Below are positions 43,707-52,697 of a stretch of 62,678 nt of DNA, piece by piece; position 1 is the stretch's first letter; every line of letters starts with the position of its first letter. The translations under genes were made by a program, and so were the position numbers. Location of the stretch: NCBI GenBank assembly GCA_016291085.1, contig JAEEVW010000019.1:1-62678 (forward strand). Direction: 5' to 3'. The DNA is from Prevotella sp. Its GTDB lineage: Bacteria > Bacteroidota > Bacteroidia > Bacteroidales > Bacteroidaceae. The notes beneath the pieces are model-generated. The model saw only the letters and a list, made by a program, of their open reading frames with translations. It was not told the DNA's origin and did no database searches.

Positions 43707-45245
43707 ATGAAGCAAATACTAACCATTCTTTTCCTCTTTGTGAGTTGCCAGGTGTTCGCTGGAGAAATTGTTGTCCGCGAAGGCGAAAGTCTGCATGATG
43801 CCTTGCGAGAGGCCAGAGAATGGCGGCGCACCAACGACCCGCGTTGTCAGGGTGGCATCACCATTATTATTGAGGCAGGGCGCTACTATATGAACGAACC
43901 GCTATTCCTGCGTCCAGAGGACAGCGGTACCAAGGAGTCACCGCTCACGATCCGTGGCATTGGAGAGAAGCACACGAGCGTCATCTGTGGCGATGCTCGA
44001 CAGCAACACACCCAAGTATGGCCAAAGGAGGGCATGGAGCGCATGATATCCTTCGACAAGGAGAACAGAACTATCACCATTCCTACCCCTGATTCACTTT
44101 GGATACCACCCTCGCATCTCGAAATGGTTATCCATCAGCGATGGGCTATTGCCATTCTGCGCGTTAAGGAAATGAAATCAGAGAAAGGGCGTACAGTCGT
44201 CACATTCAAGGAACCCGAGAGTCGCCTGGAGTTCGAACACCCCTGGCCTCAGCCCGTCATCGGAGGCGAAAAGGGCAATAGCTCTTTCCTGCTACGCACC
44301 ACCGAACAGCGCGACGGCATCGAACAATTGGTTATCGTTGATGGTGCCAACTATGTGCGTTTCGAAGGCTTAGCTTTCGACAAGACTTGCTGGAACCGTC
44401 CTCTGCACAAAGGGCACGTTACCCTGCAGGGCGGCATGCCACTCATCGATGCCTATAAGCTCGCGGTCCCAGGTTTGCCCTGGGACGAAAATCTCGAGAA
44501 CCAAGCATGGATAGAACGCCCTGTGAGCGCCGTCACCGTCCGCAATGCCCATCACGTAGACTTCCACGATGTGCTGTTCCAGAATCTGGCTTCCACGGCC
44601 TTGGACTTTGTCGATGACGTCAGCGACTGTGTGGTGCAGAAATGTACCTTCGGTAACATTGGCGGCACGGCCATCATGGGCGGTTCCTTTGCAGAGAGTC
44701 CTCGCGAGGTACATCGTCCCTATACCGACCTGGCCGAGCGCTGTCAGCGGCTGACCATCAATGAAAACGCCATCGTCGATGTCGCCAACGAGGACTGGGG
44801 AGCCGTAGCCATTGCGTTGGGTTATGTACGCCACTGCACCGTCAGCAGCAACTTCGTGAACCGCGTCAGCTACTCCGGCATCTGCATCGGCTGGGGCTGG
44901 ACACCACACGATACGGGCATGCAGAACAACCGCATCGTTGGCAACAAAGTCAGCCACTACGCCCGAGAGCTCTACGACGCAGGTGGCATCTACACGCTGT
45001 CTAACCAGCCCGGGTCGGTTATCAGCGGCAACATGATCGGTGCACCTTATCCTGCTCCTTATGCCACCAACGACCGCGGGTTCCGCATCTATCTCGATGC
45101 ACGCACGGACGGCTTTACCATAGAGAACAACCGCACCAGTGACGATGACCTCAATAGGGTTGGTGGTCCCAGAAACCTCCGCCCCATTCGCAGGGATGAG
45201 ATAGGCGACAATCATCCAGGTCCAAACCTCATATTCAAACAATGA
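43707..45245 (+). CDS. Secreted right-handed parallel beta-helix protein (GH141-like)
   Basis: This 512-residue protein has a signal peptide (ILTILFLFVSCQVFA). The body is a pectin-lyase-like beta helix, with EPLFLRPEDSG near residue 70 and repeated rungs such as FEGLAFDKTCWNR, VDFHDVLFQNLASTALDF and NEDWGAVAIALGYVRHC. The late SYSGICIGWGWTPHDTGMQNN region is highly characteristic and shared with its paralogue at 52698. GH141 members include an alpha-L-fucosidase acting on rhamnogalacturonan-II and a xylanase. Substrate here is unknown. It opens the seven-gene cluster and its stop overlaps the GH31 start by 4 bp. Confidence 0.78.
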   Translation: MKQILTILFLFVSCQVFAGEIVVREGESLHDALREAREWRRTNDPRCQGGITIIIEAGRYYMNEPLFLRPEDSGTKESPLTIRGIGEKHTSVICGDARQQHTQVWPKEGMERMISFDKENRTITIPTPDSLWIPPSHLEMVIHQRWAIAILRVKEMKSEKGRTVVTFKEPESRLEFEHPWPQPVIGGEKGNSSFLLRTTEQRDGIEQLVIVDGANYVRFEGLAFDKTCWNRPLHKGHVTLQGGMPLIDAYKLAVPGLPWDENLENQAWIERPVSAVTVRNAHHVDFHDVLFQNLASTALDFVDDVSDCVVQKCTFGNIGGTAIMGGSFAESPREVHRPYTDLAERCQRLTINENAIVDVANEDWGAVAIALGYVRHCTVSSNFVNRVSYSGICIGWGWTPHDTGMQNNRIVGNKVSHYARELYDAGGIYTLSNQPGSVISGNMIGAPYPAPYATNDRGFRIYLDARTDGFTIENNRTSDDDLNRVGGPRNLRPIRRDEIGDNHPGPNLIFKQ

Positions 45246-47506
45246 AACAGACGAACTATCATCTTTTCGACTTTATGGATTTTGATCCTTCGTTGCAGAA
45301 GGACGAGTTCCTTTGGAAGGCATACGCCCCATCGAAGATAGAAGAACGCGATGGCGACATCGTCGTCACCATACCATATCAGAAGCAGTTGCATCAGGAA
45401 GACATGGCGCCTGACACGTCAACGCCCCAGCAGTCTTTCGATCTCATCATCCGGGCTTATAGTCCCAACATCATCCGTTTGTTTACCACCATGACTGGTG
45501 ACGAGATGGTGGAGCAGGACGATATGCTTCAATTTTCGCCAGAGGTAAAGCGCGTGACCCTTCGTTATTTGTGTGGCGATATCATCGCCACTAACGGCAA
45601 GAAGGTGGCGCATATCGACCTTAGTGCTCCACGCCTTGACCATTGGAGCGACCTGTTGCCAGCCCCTCAGCCTGCACCCTTCATCACTTTCTACCCTGAT
45701 GGCGATGAAGCGAAGGGCATTGCCCTGAGCGACGACCACTTCTCGCCTCCTCGCTACGATGCTCTGCCTATTGGTTTCGTATGTTGCGACTCAGTCGCAA
45801 CAAACACTACAGAGCGTGCCACCATCAGTTTTAAGTGCACCCCCGACGAGTGCTTCGTGGGCACAGGAGAGCGTTTCCGCAAAATGGACCTCAGCGGCCA
45901 GACTTTCCAATTGAAGAACCAGGACGGTCAGGGTGTCAACAACCGCCGTTGCTATAAGAACATCCCATTCTATATGAGCAGTCGCATGTATGGTTGCTTC
46001 TACCATACCAGTGACTATTGCAAGCTCTCGCTGGCTGACCATAGCACACGTAGCGTACAATTTATGTGTGACCGCGCCACCCTTGATGTTTTCCTGATTG
46101 GTGGACAGTCTCCTGAAGAGATTCTGCGTGGCTACCGCATGTTGACAGGCTTCCCCTCGATGCCTCCGCTGTGGTCGTTTGGCATCTGGATGAGTCGCAT
46201 GACCTATTTCTCTGCTGACGAGGTGGATGACATTTGCGACCGGTTGCGTCGCGAGCACTATCCCTGCGACGTGATACACCTCGATACCGGTTGGTTCCGC
46301 ACCGACTGGCTTTGCGAATGGAAATTCAATCCTGAGCGATTCCCTGACCCGAAGGGCTTTATTAAACGTCTGAAGGACAACGGCTTCCGCGTCTCATTAT
46401 GGCAACTGCCCTATGTGGCAGCTGGCGCCGAACAACTGAAAGAAGCGAAGGAGAACCACTACATCAGCCAGCCTGCCACCGTTCCCGATGGTTTTCCATC
46501 GAGTGAATCCTCGTCTTCCTCCAACTTCTCTGCCCTTGACTATGCAGGCACTATCGACTTTACCTACGACAAAGCCGTCGACTGGTATAAGAACCAACTG
46601 CTGAAGCCTCTGCTCGACATGGGTGTGACGTGCATCAAGACCGACTTTGGCGAGAATATCCATATGGACCATCACTATCATGCGATGACGCCAGAACGAT
46701 TGAACAATATCTATTCTTTGCTGTACCAACGCGCTGCTTACGAGGTGACGAAAGAAGTGACTGGCGATGGCATTGTTTGGGCTCGCTCGGCTTGGGCGGG
46801 GTGTCAGCGTTATCCCTTGCATTGGGGTGGCGACTCAGTATCTTCTTGGGACGGACTGGCAGGAAGTCTGAAGGGTGGTCTTCATTTCGGACTCTCTGGC
46901 TTTGCCTTTTGGAGTCACGACGTGCCGGGGTTCCACTCCATACCTGACTTCATGAATTCTCCGCTCGACGAGGATGTCTATGTGCGTTGGACGCAGTTTG
47001 GTGTGTTCTCCAGTCACATGCGCTATCACGGCACCTGCAAGCGTGAGCCATGGCACTATCCTGCTATTGCCCCCATTGTTAAGAAATGGTGGAAGCTACG
47101 CTATCAGTTGCTGCCCTATATTGTGGAACAAGGCGAGCAATGCACCAAGACGGGTTATCCCATGGTGCGTGCCCTCATTTTCCATCATCCGCACGATCGC
47201 CAATGCTGGCACATCGACGACGAATACTACTTCGGATCGGAGTTTCTCGTTTGCCCTGTTATAAACAGTGAGAACAAACGGGACATCTATCTGCCCGAGG
47301 GTTTGTGGGTCAATTTCTTTACGGGTAAGCGTTTAGAAGGTGGGCGTTGGTACTATGGCGTGGATGTTCCCTTGGATCAGATGCTTGTCTTTGTGCGTCC
47401 CGGTTCACTCATCAAGATGTATCCCGACGAGGTCGACTGTACTGATCAGATGGATATGGAGAAAGCCGTCACGATAGAAATAACCAAAGACTATAAAGGA
47501 ATATAA
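45242..47506 (+). CDS. Glycoside hydrolase family 31 (alpha-xylosidase, YicI-like)
   Basis: This 754-residue enzyme has an N-terminal beta-sandwich, a TIM barrel and C-terminal beta domains. The nucleophile Asp is in CIKTDFGENI, and the acid/base is in LHWGGDSVSSW, followed by LSGFAFWSHDVPGF as in alpha-xylosidase YicI. No signal peptide is seen, so it is probably cytoplasmic. Residues 181-187 (CCDSVAT) are encoded by a 21-bp palindrome at 45782 that looks inserted. A Ser-rich stretch (SSESSSSS) near residue 420 is also unusual. It overlaps both neighbours (4 bp and 1 bp), so it is translationally coupled. Confidence 0.9.
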   Translation: MKQTNYHLFDFMDFDPSLQKDEFLWKAYAPSKIEERDGDIVVTIPYQKQLHQEDMAPDTSTPQQSFDLIIRAYSPNIIRLFTTMTGDEMVEQDDMLQFSPEVKRVTLRYLCGDIIATNGKKVAHIDLSAPRLDHWSDLLPAPQPAPFITFYPDGDEAKGIALSDDHFSPPRYDALPIGFVCCDSVATNTTERATISFKCTPDECFVGTGERFRKMDLSGQTFQLKNQDGQGVNNRRCYKNIPFYMSSRMYGCFYHTSDYCKLSLADHSTRSVQFMCDRATLDVFLIGGQSPEEILRGYRMLTGFPSMPPLWSFGIWMSRMTYFSADEVDDICDRLRREHYPCDVIHLDTGWFRTDWLCEWKFNPERFPDPKGFIKRLKDNGFRVSLWQLPYVAAGAEQLKEAKENHYISQPATVPDGFPSSESSSSSNFSALDYAGTIDFTYDKAVDWYKNQLLKPLLDMGVTCIKTDFGENIHMDHHYHAMTPERLNNIYSLLYQRAAYEVTKEVTGDGIVWARSAWAGCQRYPLHWGGDSVSSWDGLAGSLKGGLHFGLSGFAFWSHDVPGFHSIPDFMNSPLDEDVYVRWTQFGVFSSHMRYHGTCKREPWHYPAIAPIVKKWWKLRYQLLPYIVEQGEQCTKTGYPMVRALIFHHPHDRQCWHIDDEYYFGSEFLVCPVINSENKRDIYLPEGLWVNFFTGKRLEGGRWYYGVDVPLDQMLVFVRPGSLIKMYPDEVDCTDQMDMEKAVTIEITKDYKGI
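45782..45802 (+). repeat. 21-bp palindromic coding insert, copy 1 (GH31 gene)
   Basis: A 21-bp palindrome with core TTGCGACTCAGTCGCAA is perfect except for its central base. It is read in frame as CCDSVAT. Two identical copies lie in the GH78 gene. Confidence 0.9.
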
Positions 47507-49068
47507 TGGAAAGTCATTACATGCAAGGCCTCGACTGGCTGATATTGGGAATCTATTTTGCTGTGCTCATTGCCATTGGTATATGGGCTAGTACGAAACG
47601 TAAGAAGGGTGGGGCGCTGTTCTTGGCAGAGCACTCGTTACGCTGGCACCATATCGGTTTCTCCATGTGGGGAACGAACGTGGGACCATCGATGCTCATC
47701 GCTTCAGCCTCGGCAGGATTCACCACGGGTATTGTGTCAGGCAATTATGCCTGGTATGCCTTTGTGTTCATTGCCCTGTTAGCCTTTGTCTTTGCCCCCC
47801 GTTATTTAGGAGCCAAGGTCCACACGTTGCCTGAATTCATGGGTCTGCGCTTCGGACAGTCCACGCGAAACATCCTGGCGTGGTACACCATTGTCACCAT
47901 TGTCATTTCGTGGCTGGCGCTGACACTCTTTGCCGGCGGCATACTGATTCGTCAGGTGTTCGACATTCCCATGTGGACATCAGCCTTGGTACTGCTGTTC
48001 ATCTCGGCATTCTTTAGCATGCTGGGCGGACTGAAAGCCGTGGCCTACACCAATGTCTATCAGATGATATTACTCATTGTTGTCAGTCTGGTGCTGGTCA
48101 TTGTGGGCTTAGACCGCGTGGGGGGCATCAGCGCTTTGATCGACAAGGTGCCGTCAGACTACTGGGTGATGTTCAAACCTAACAGCGACGAAGCCTTCCC
48201 TTGGCTACCCATTATTCTGGGTTATCCTGTCATGGGAGTGTGGTTCTGGTGTACGGATCAAAGCATGGTACAGCCCGTGCTGGCAGCCAAGGACTTGCGC
48301 GAGGGACAGCTTGGTACCAACTTTACCGGTTGGCTGAAGATTCTCGATGTCGCATTGTACATCGTGCCGGGTGTCATCTGCTTTGCCCTGTTTGGCGACA
48401 CCTTGAATAATCCTGATGAGGCTTATCTGACCATGGTCGAAAACCTCTTCCCAGTGGGTATGGTCGGACTGGTGTTCGCTGTGTTGACAGCCTGTCTGGT
48501 CAGTACCATTGGCTCTGCGCTGAATGCCCTGAGTACTGTCTTCACAATGGATATTTATGTCAAGCGCTTCAACCCCAATGCCTCACAGCGCCGCATCAAC
48601 TATGTGGGCCGCATCGTGACGGTTATTGGTGCCGCTATTGCCATTGTGCTCACCGTGGCCATCGACAGCATCAAGGGTCTTAACCTCTTCAACGTCTTCC
48701 AGTCAGTACTGGGTTTCATCGCTCCACCCATGGCTGCCGTTTTTGTGTTGGGCATCTTCTGGAGGAAAACCACTATGCGTGCTGCCAACTTCGCCTTGAC
48801 CATTGGTACGGCGTTCTGTCTGATCGTTGGCGTGCTTTACCTGTGGCCACCAGAATGGCTACAGTTCCCTTGGCCGCACTTTATGTTGCTCAGCTTCGAG
48901 CTCTTCGTTATCCTGGCTGTTGCGATGGTGATAATCTCGCTCACCGATAAGGATAAGACTCAGTACGAGATTCCTGCTCCCATCCACGAAGGTTGGTCGA
49001 AGTTGGCAGTCGGTTTATGGACGGCACTTGCCATTGTTATGATTTCACTCTACGTCTATTTTAATTGA
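47506..49068 (+). CDS. Sodium:solute symporter family transporter
   Basis: This 520-residue protein has about 14 membrane helices of the SSS (sodium/glucose cotransporter) family. It has GTNVGPSMLIASASAGF in helix 1, HTLPEFMGLRFG, and WFWCTDQSMVQPVLAAKDLREG with the family's substrate-site residues. Its start overlaps the GH31 stop by one base. It would import a monosaccharide, or possibly a small oligosaccharide, released by the linked enzymes. L-galactose, L-arabinose or xylose are candidates. Confidence 0.9.
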   Translation: MESHYMQGLDWLILGIYFAVLIAIGIWASTKRKKGGALFLAEHSLRWHHIGFSMWGTNVGPSMLIASASAGFTTGIVSGNYAWYAFVFIALLAFVFAPRYLGAKVHTLPEFMGLRFGQSTRNILAWYTIVTIVISWLALTLFAGGILIRQVFDIPMWTSALVLLFISAFFSMLGGLKAVAYTNVYQMILLIVVSLVLVIVGLDRVGGISALIDKVPSDYWVMFKPNSDEAFPWLPIILGYPVMGVWFWCTDQSMVQPVLAAKDLREGQLGTNFTGWLKILDVALYIVPGVICFALFGDTLNNPDEAYLTMVENLFPVGMVGLVFAVLTACLVSTIGSALNALSTVFTMDIYVKRFNPNASQRRINYVGRIVTVIGAAIAIVLTVAIDSIKGLNLFNVFQSVLGFIAPPMAAVFVLGIFWRKTTMRAANFALTIGTAFCLIVGVLYLWPPEWLQFPWPHFMLLSFELFVILAVAMVIISLTDKDKTQYEIPAPIHEGWSKLAVGLWTALAIVMISLYVYFN

Positions 49069-49077
49069 TATTGCGAT

Positions 49078-51150
49078 ATGAAAAAGTTCCTCTTAATATG
49101 TTTAGTCTGTTGCTATGGTATAGCAACCAACGTGACCGCCCAAGGTCTCACCGACATGAGCCGCAGCAAACAAGCCAAGATGCAGAACCTGCCCATGGGA
49201 GCTACCCAATGGACGGGCGGTTTCTGGGGCGATGTTTTTGGTGTGATGCACGGTACTGCCGTTTGGGAGATGTGGAACACGTGGAACACCCCTTGGGAGA
49301 CACTTGATGCTGATGGCAAGCATGGCTCGCATGGCTTTGCCAATTTCCAGGTTGCTGCCGGAACCATTCAGGGCAAGCACCACGGCCCTCCCTTCCACGA
49401 TGGCGATATGTACAAATGGCTGGAGGCTTGTGCTGCAGTCTATGCTATCACAAAGGACGGCGAGTTGGACGAACTGATGGACCGCTTCATCGAGCAGGTG
49501 GCTCTGGCCCAGCGTGCCGACGGTTATATCCACACTCCTGTGGTTATTGCCGAGCGCCTGGCTGGGGTTGACTCTCACAGCGCTACGGAAAATGCTGCCG
49601 GCATCGAGATTGGTAAAGACCAGAAACATGCCTTTGCCTCGCGCCTGAATTTCGAGACCTACAACCTTGGCCACCTCATGACCGCTGGTATCATCCACAA
49701 ACGTGCCACGGGCAAGACCACGTTGTTTGAGTGTGGCAAGAAGGCAGCTGATTTCCTCTATAACTTCCTGACCAACGATGCTGCCGAACTCTCGCGTAAT
49801 GCCATCTGTCCGTCGCACTACATGGGTGCTGCTGAGATGTATCGTGAGACTGGTGATCCTAAATATCTGGAGTTAGCTAAGGGACTTATTGCCATCCGTG
49901 ACTCGGTGACGAATGGAGAAGACCACAACCAGGACCGCCATAAGTTCCGCGACCAGTATGAGGCTATGGGACATGCTGTGCGTGCCAACTACCTCTATGC
50001 CGGTGTGGCTGACCTCTATGCCGAGACAGGCGAGGCACAACTGATGAAGAACCTCGAAGCTATCTGGGACGATATCGTGAACCACAAGATCTACATTATG
50101 GGTGGTTGTGGAGCACTCTACGATGGTGTATCGCCTGATGGTACTACTTATGACCAACCCTCTATCCAGCAGATTCACCAGGCCTATGGACGCCAGTTCC
50201 AGTTGCCTCAGGAGGCTGCCCACAACGAGATTTGTGCCCAGATAGGCATGCTGCTCTATTCGTGGCGCATGTTCCAGACTACCGTCGATCCTAAATATGT
50301 CGATAACATCGAGAATGAACTCTACAATGGTATCCTCAGCGGTATCTCGCTCGACGGCAAGGACTTCTTCTATACCGAGGCCCTGCGCCGTACGAAGGAG
50401 TTCCCATACACCATGCGCTGGCCCAAGCACCGCCAGCGTTACATCTCCTGCTTCTGCTGTCCGCCTAACACCCTGCGCACGCTCTGTGAGGCTCAGGAGT
50501 ATGCGTATAGCATGAAGGGCGATACGCTGTGGGTGAACCTCTACGGACAGAACAAATTGACCACAAAGGACCTCGAAGTGGAACAGCAGACCAACTATCC
50601 TTGGGACGGTCACATCACGCTGACCATCAAGAAGGCCAAGCGACTGGCCAGCATTCGCATGCATATTCCCGGTTGGGCTACCGACATGACACTGAAGCTG
50701 AATGGTGAGCCTATCCTGGCAGAAGACCTGCGCCAGCCTCGTAAATGGAAGAAGGGTGACACCATTGAACTCGACCTGCCCATGAAGGCCCGCTTAGTGG
50801 AGGCTAATCCACTGGTCGAGGAGGCCAAGAACCAGATTGCCGTCATGCGCGGTCCTATCGTTTATTGTCTGGAAGGACAGGACATCGAGGGCGGCTATCG
50901 CATCAACGACATAGCCATTCCTGCTGACATCCAGTTCGCGGAAAAGAAGATAACCATCAGCAATAGTGACATGATTGCTCTCGAGGGCGAGGCCCTGTTG
51001 GCTAACAACGGCCGTTGGGGCAAGGACGAGCTCTATCGCGACCTGCGCCCGGTGAAACAGAAGAAGGTGAAGATTCGCCTCATTCCTTACTATGCCTGGG
51101 ACAACCGAGGTATTGACGACATGTCGCTTTGGCTGCCCTTGACAAGATAA
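49078..51150 (+). CDS. GH127-type beta-L-arabinofuranosidase (DUF1680)
   Basis: This 690-residue protein has a signal peptide (LLICLVCCYGIATNVTAQ) and an (alpha/alpha)6 barrel. Typical features are FANFQVAAGTIQG, KWLEACAAVYA and MGGCGALYDG. The zinc-site segment ISCFCCPPNTLRTLCE carries the Cys nucleophile cluster. The two C-terminal beta domains follow. GH127 enzymes release beta-L-arabinofuranose, as on pectins, extensins and rhamnogalacturonan-II; related GH146 or other activities are possible. It starts 9 bp after the symporter. Confidence 0.88.
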   Translation: MKKFLLICLVCCYGIATNVTAQGLTDMSRSKQAKMQNLPMGATQWTGGFWGDVFGVMHGTAVWEMWNTWNTPWETLDADGKHGSHGFANFQVAAGTIQGKHHGPPFHDGDMYKWLEACAAVYAITKDGELDELMDRFIEQVALAQRADGYIHTPVVIAERLAGVDSHSATENAAGIEIGKDQKHAFASRLNFETYNLGHLMTAGIIHKRATGKTTLFECGKKAADFLYNFLTNDAAELSRNAICPSHYMGAAEMYRETGDPKYLELAKGLIAIRDSVTNGEDHNQDRHKFRDQYEAMGHAVRANYLYAGVADLYAETGEAQLMKNLEAIWDDIVNHKIYIMGGCGALYDGVSPDGTTYDQPSIQQIHQAYGRQFQLPQEAAHNEICAQIGMLLYSWRMFQTTVDPKYVDNIENELYNGILSGISLDGKDFFYTEALRRTKEFPYTMRWPKHRQRYISCFCCPPNTLRTLCEAQEYAYSMKGDTLWVNLYGQNKLTTKDLEVEQQTNYPWDGHITLTIKKAKRLASIRMHIPGWATDMTLKLNGEPILAEDLRQPRKWKKGDTIELDLPMKARLVEANPLVEEAKNQIAVMRGPIVYCLEGQDIEGGYRINDIAIPADIQFAEKKITISNSDMIALEGEALLANNGRWGKDELYRDLRPVKQKKVKIRLIPYYAWDNRGIDDMSLWLPLTR

Positions 51151-51186
51151 CCCTATTCATTACTATAATTAATTAACTTATTCAAA

Positions 51187-52665
51187 ATGAAACGAACAAA
51201 CAAAACATGCCTTGCGAGGCAAACAGTAACGCTGCTGATGCTGCTCTTTGTGATGGGAATACAGGCACAGACAGCCCGTACATTTACGCTTAACCTGACG
51301 GACGACGGCAAGGCACAGATGGTGTGCTTCCTGCCACAGAACCCCTCGGGCAAAGCCATTGTGGGTGTACCTGGTGGCGGCTACTCCATGCTGTCGAATA
51401 CCCATGAGGGAACACAGGCCTCCGGTTGGCTGAACCAGCAGGGAATCGCTTATTTTGTGGTCAACTACCGATTGCCTGAGGGCGATCGCACCAAGCCCAT
51501 CAGCGACGTAGAGCAGGGCTTCCGCATCGTGCGCGACTCAGCTCAGCTGTGGGGCATCAATCCTCACGATGTGGGTATCATGGGCTTTTCTGCCGGTGGC
51601 CATCTGTCGTCGGTCATCTCTACCCATGCTGCTTTCGATGTGCGTCCTGACTTTACCATCCTTTTCTATCCGGTTATCTCGATGGATGAACGCGTGTCGC
51701 ACATCTGGTCGTGCCGTAATTTCCTAGGTGAAGATCAGAAGAACCCGGACATCGTGCGCGACTTCTCGACGATGAATGCCGTGCGTCGCCACTTAACGCC
51801 CCCGGCCCTGATTGTATCGGCCAGCGACGACCGTCTCGTGCCTTTCGTCACCAATGGGTTGGAATATTATAAGGCCATGCGCAATGCCGGCAACGACTGT
51901 GCCATGTATGTCTATCCCACGGGTGACCACGGCTTTGGTTTCGGACCTTGGTTCAAATATCACGACCAGATGCTCACCGATTTGGGCAACTGGCTGAAGG
52001 CTCGTCAGACTCCCAAGCCTGATGCCATTCGTGTGGCATGTATCGGCAACAGCATCACCGAAGGCTTTGGCATCGATATGTGCGGTGCTTACGGCTATCC
52101 CGCTGAGCTGCAGAAGATATTGGGTAAGGATTATTGGGTGAAGAATTTCGGTGTCAGCTCTCGCACGATGTTGAACAAGGGCGACTATCCCTATATGAAC
52201 GAATTGGCCTGGCAGGATGCACAGGCATTCAAGCCCGATGTGGTTCTCATCAAGTTAGGCACCAACGACTCGAAACCCGAGAACTGGCAGTATGGCGCTG
52301 AGTTCCGCCAGGATTTGGAACAGATGATTCTGACGCTGCGTCCAGATTTGGCACAGCCTGTCGGCAAGAAAGCCAAGAAGGTGAAAAAGGCTAAGAATGC
52401 CGTGCCGCAGCCTGTCAAGCCGAAGATTTATCTGTGTACGCCCATTCCTGCCTTCAAACCGACGTGGAACATCAGCGATGCTGTCATCACCAGCGAGATT
52501 ATCCCCATTCAGCAGGAGGTGGCTAAGAAATATGGCTTGGAGGTTATCGACCTGCACACACTCTATGCTCAGGATGGCGACAAGATGCTTGACGACGGTA
52601 TCCATCCCGATGGCAAGGGGGCTCATCGTTTGGCTGAGATTATTGCCAACGAGTTGAAGAAGTAG
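51187..52665 (+). CDS. Two-domain secreted esterase (alpha/beta hydrolase plus SGNH)
   Basis: This 492-residue protein has a signal peptide (VTLLMLLFVMGIQAQ). Residues ~30-275 form an alpha/beta hydrolase with the oxyanion GVPGGGYS, the nucleophile elbow GFSAGGHL, Asp in SASDDRLVPF and His in TGDHGFGFG. Residues ~280-492 form an SGNH esterase with GNSITEG (Ser), GTNDSKPENW (Gly/Asn) and DGIHPDGKG (Asp-His). A basic Lys/Ala/Pro insert (KKAKKVKKAKN) interrupts the SGNH domain. Both triads look complete, so it may remove two kinds of ester, such as acetyl groups on pectic sugars. Confidence 0.85.
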   Translation: MKRTNKTCLARQTVTLLMLLFVMGIQAQTARTFTLNLTDDGKAQMVCFLPQNPSGKAIVGVPGGGYSMLSNTHEGTQASGWLNQQGIAYFVVNYRLPEGDRTKPISDVEQGFRIVRDSAQLWGINPHDVGIMGFSAGGHLSSVISTHAAFDVRPDFTILFYPVISMDERVSHIWSCRNFLGEDQKNPDIVRDFSTMNAVRRHLTPPALIVSASDDRLVPFVTNGLEYYKAMRNAGNDCAMYVYPTGDHGFGFGPWFKYHDQMLTDLGNWLKARQTPKPDAIRVACIGNSITEGFGIDMCGAYGYPAELQKILGKDYWVKNFGVSSRTMLNKGDYPYMNELAWQDAQAFKPDVVLIKLGTNDSKPENWQYGAEFRQDLEQMILTLRPDLAQPVGKKAKKVKKAKNAVPQPVKPKIYLCTPIPAFKPTWNISDAVITSEIIPIQQEVAKKYGLEVIDLHTLYAQDGDKMLDDGIHPDGKGAHRLAEIIANELKK

Positions 52666-52697
52666 AGAAGTAAAAGAAGTTAGAGAAGTTAAGCCAA

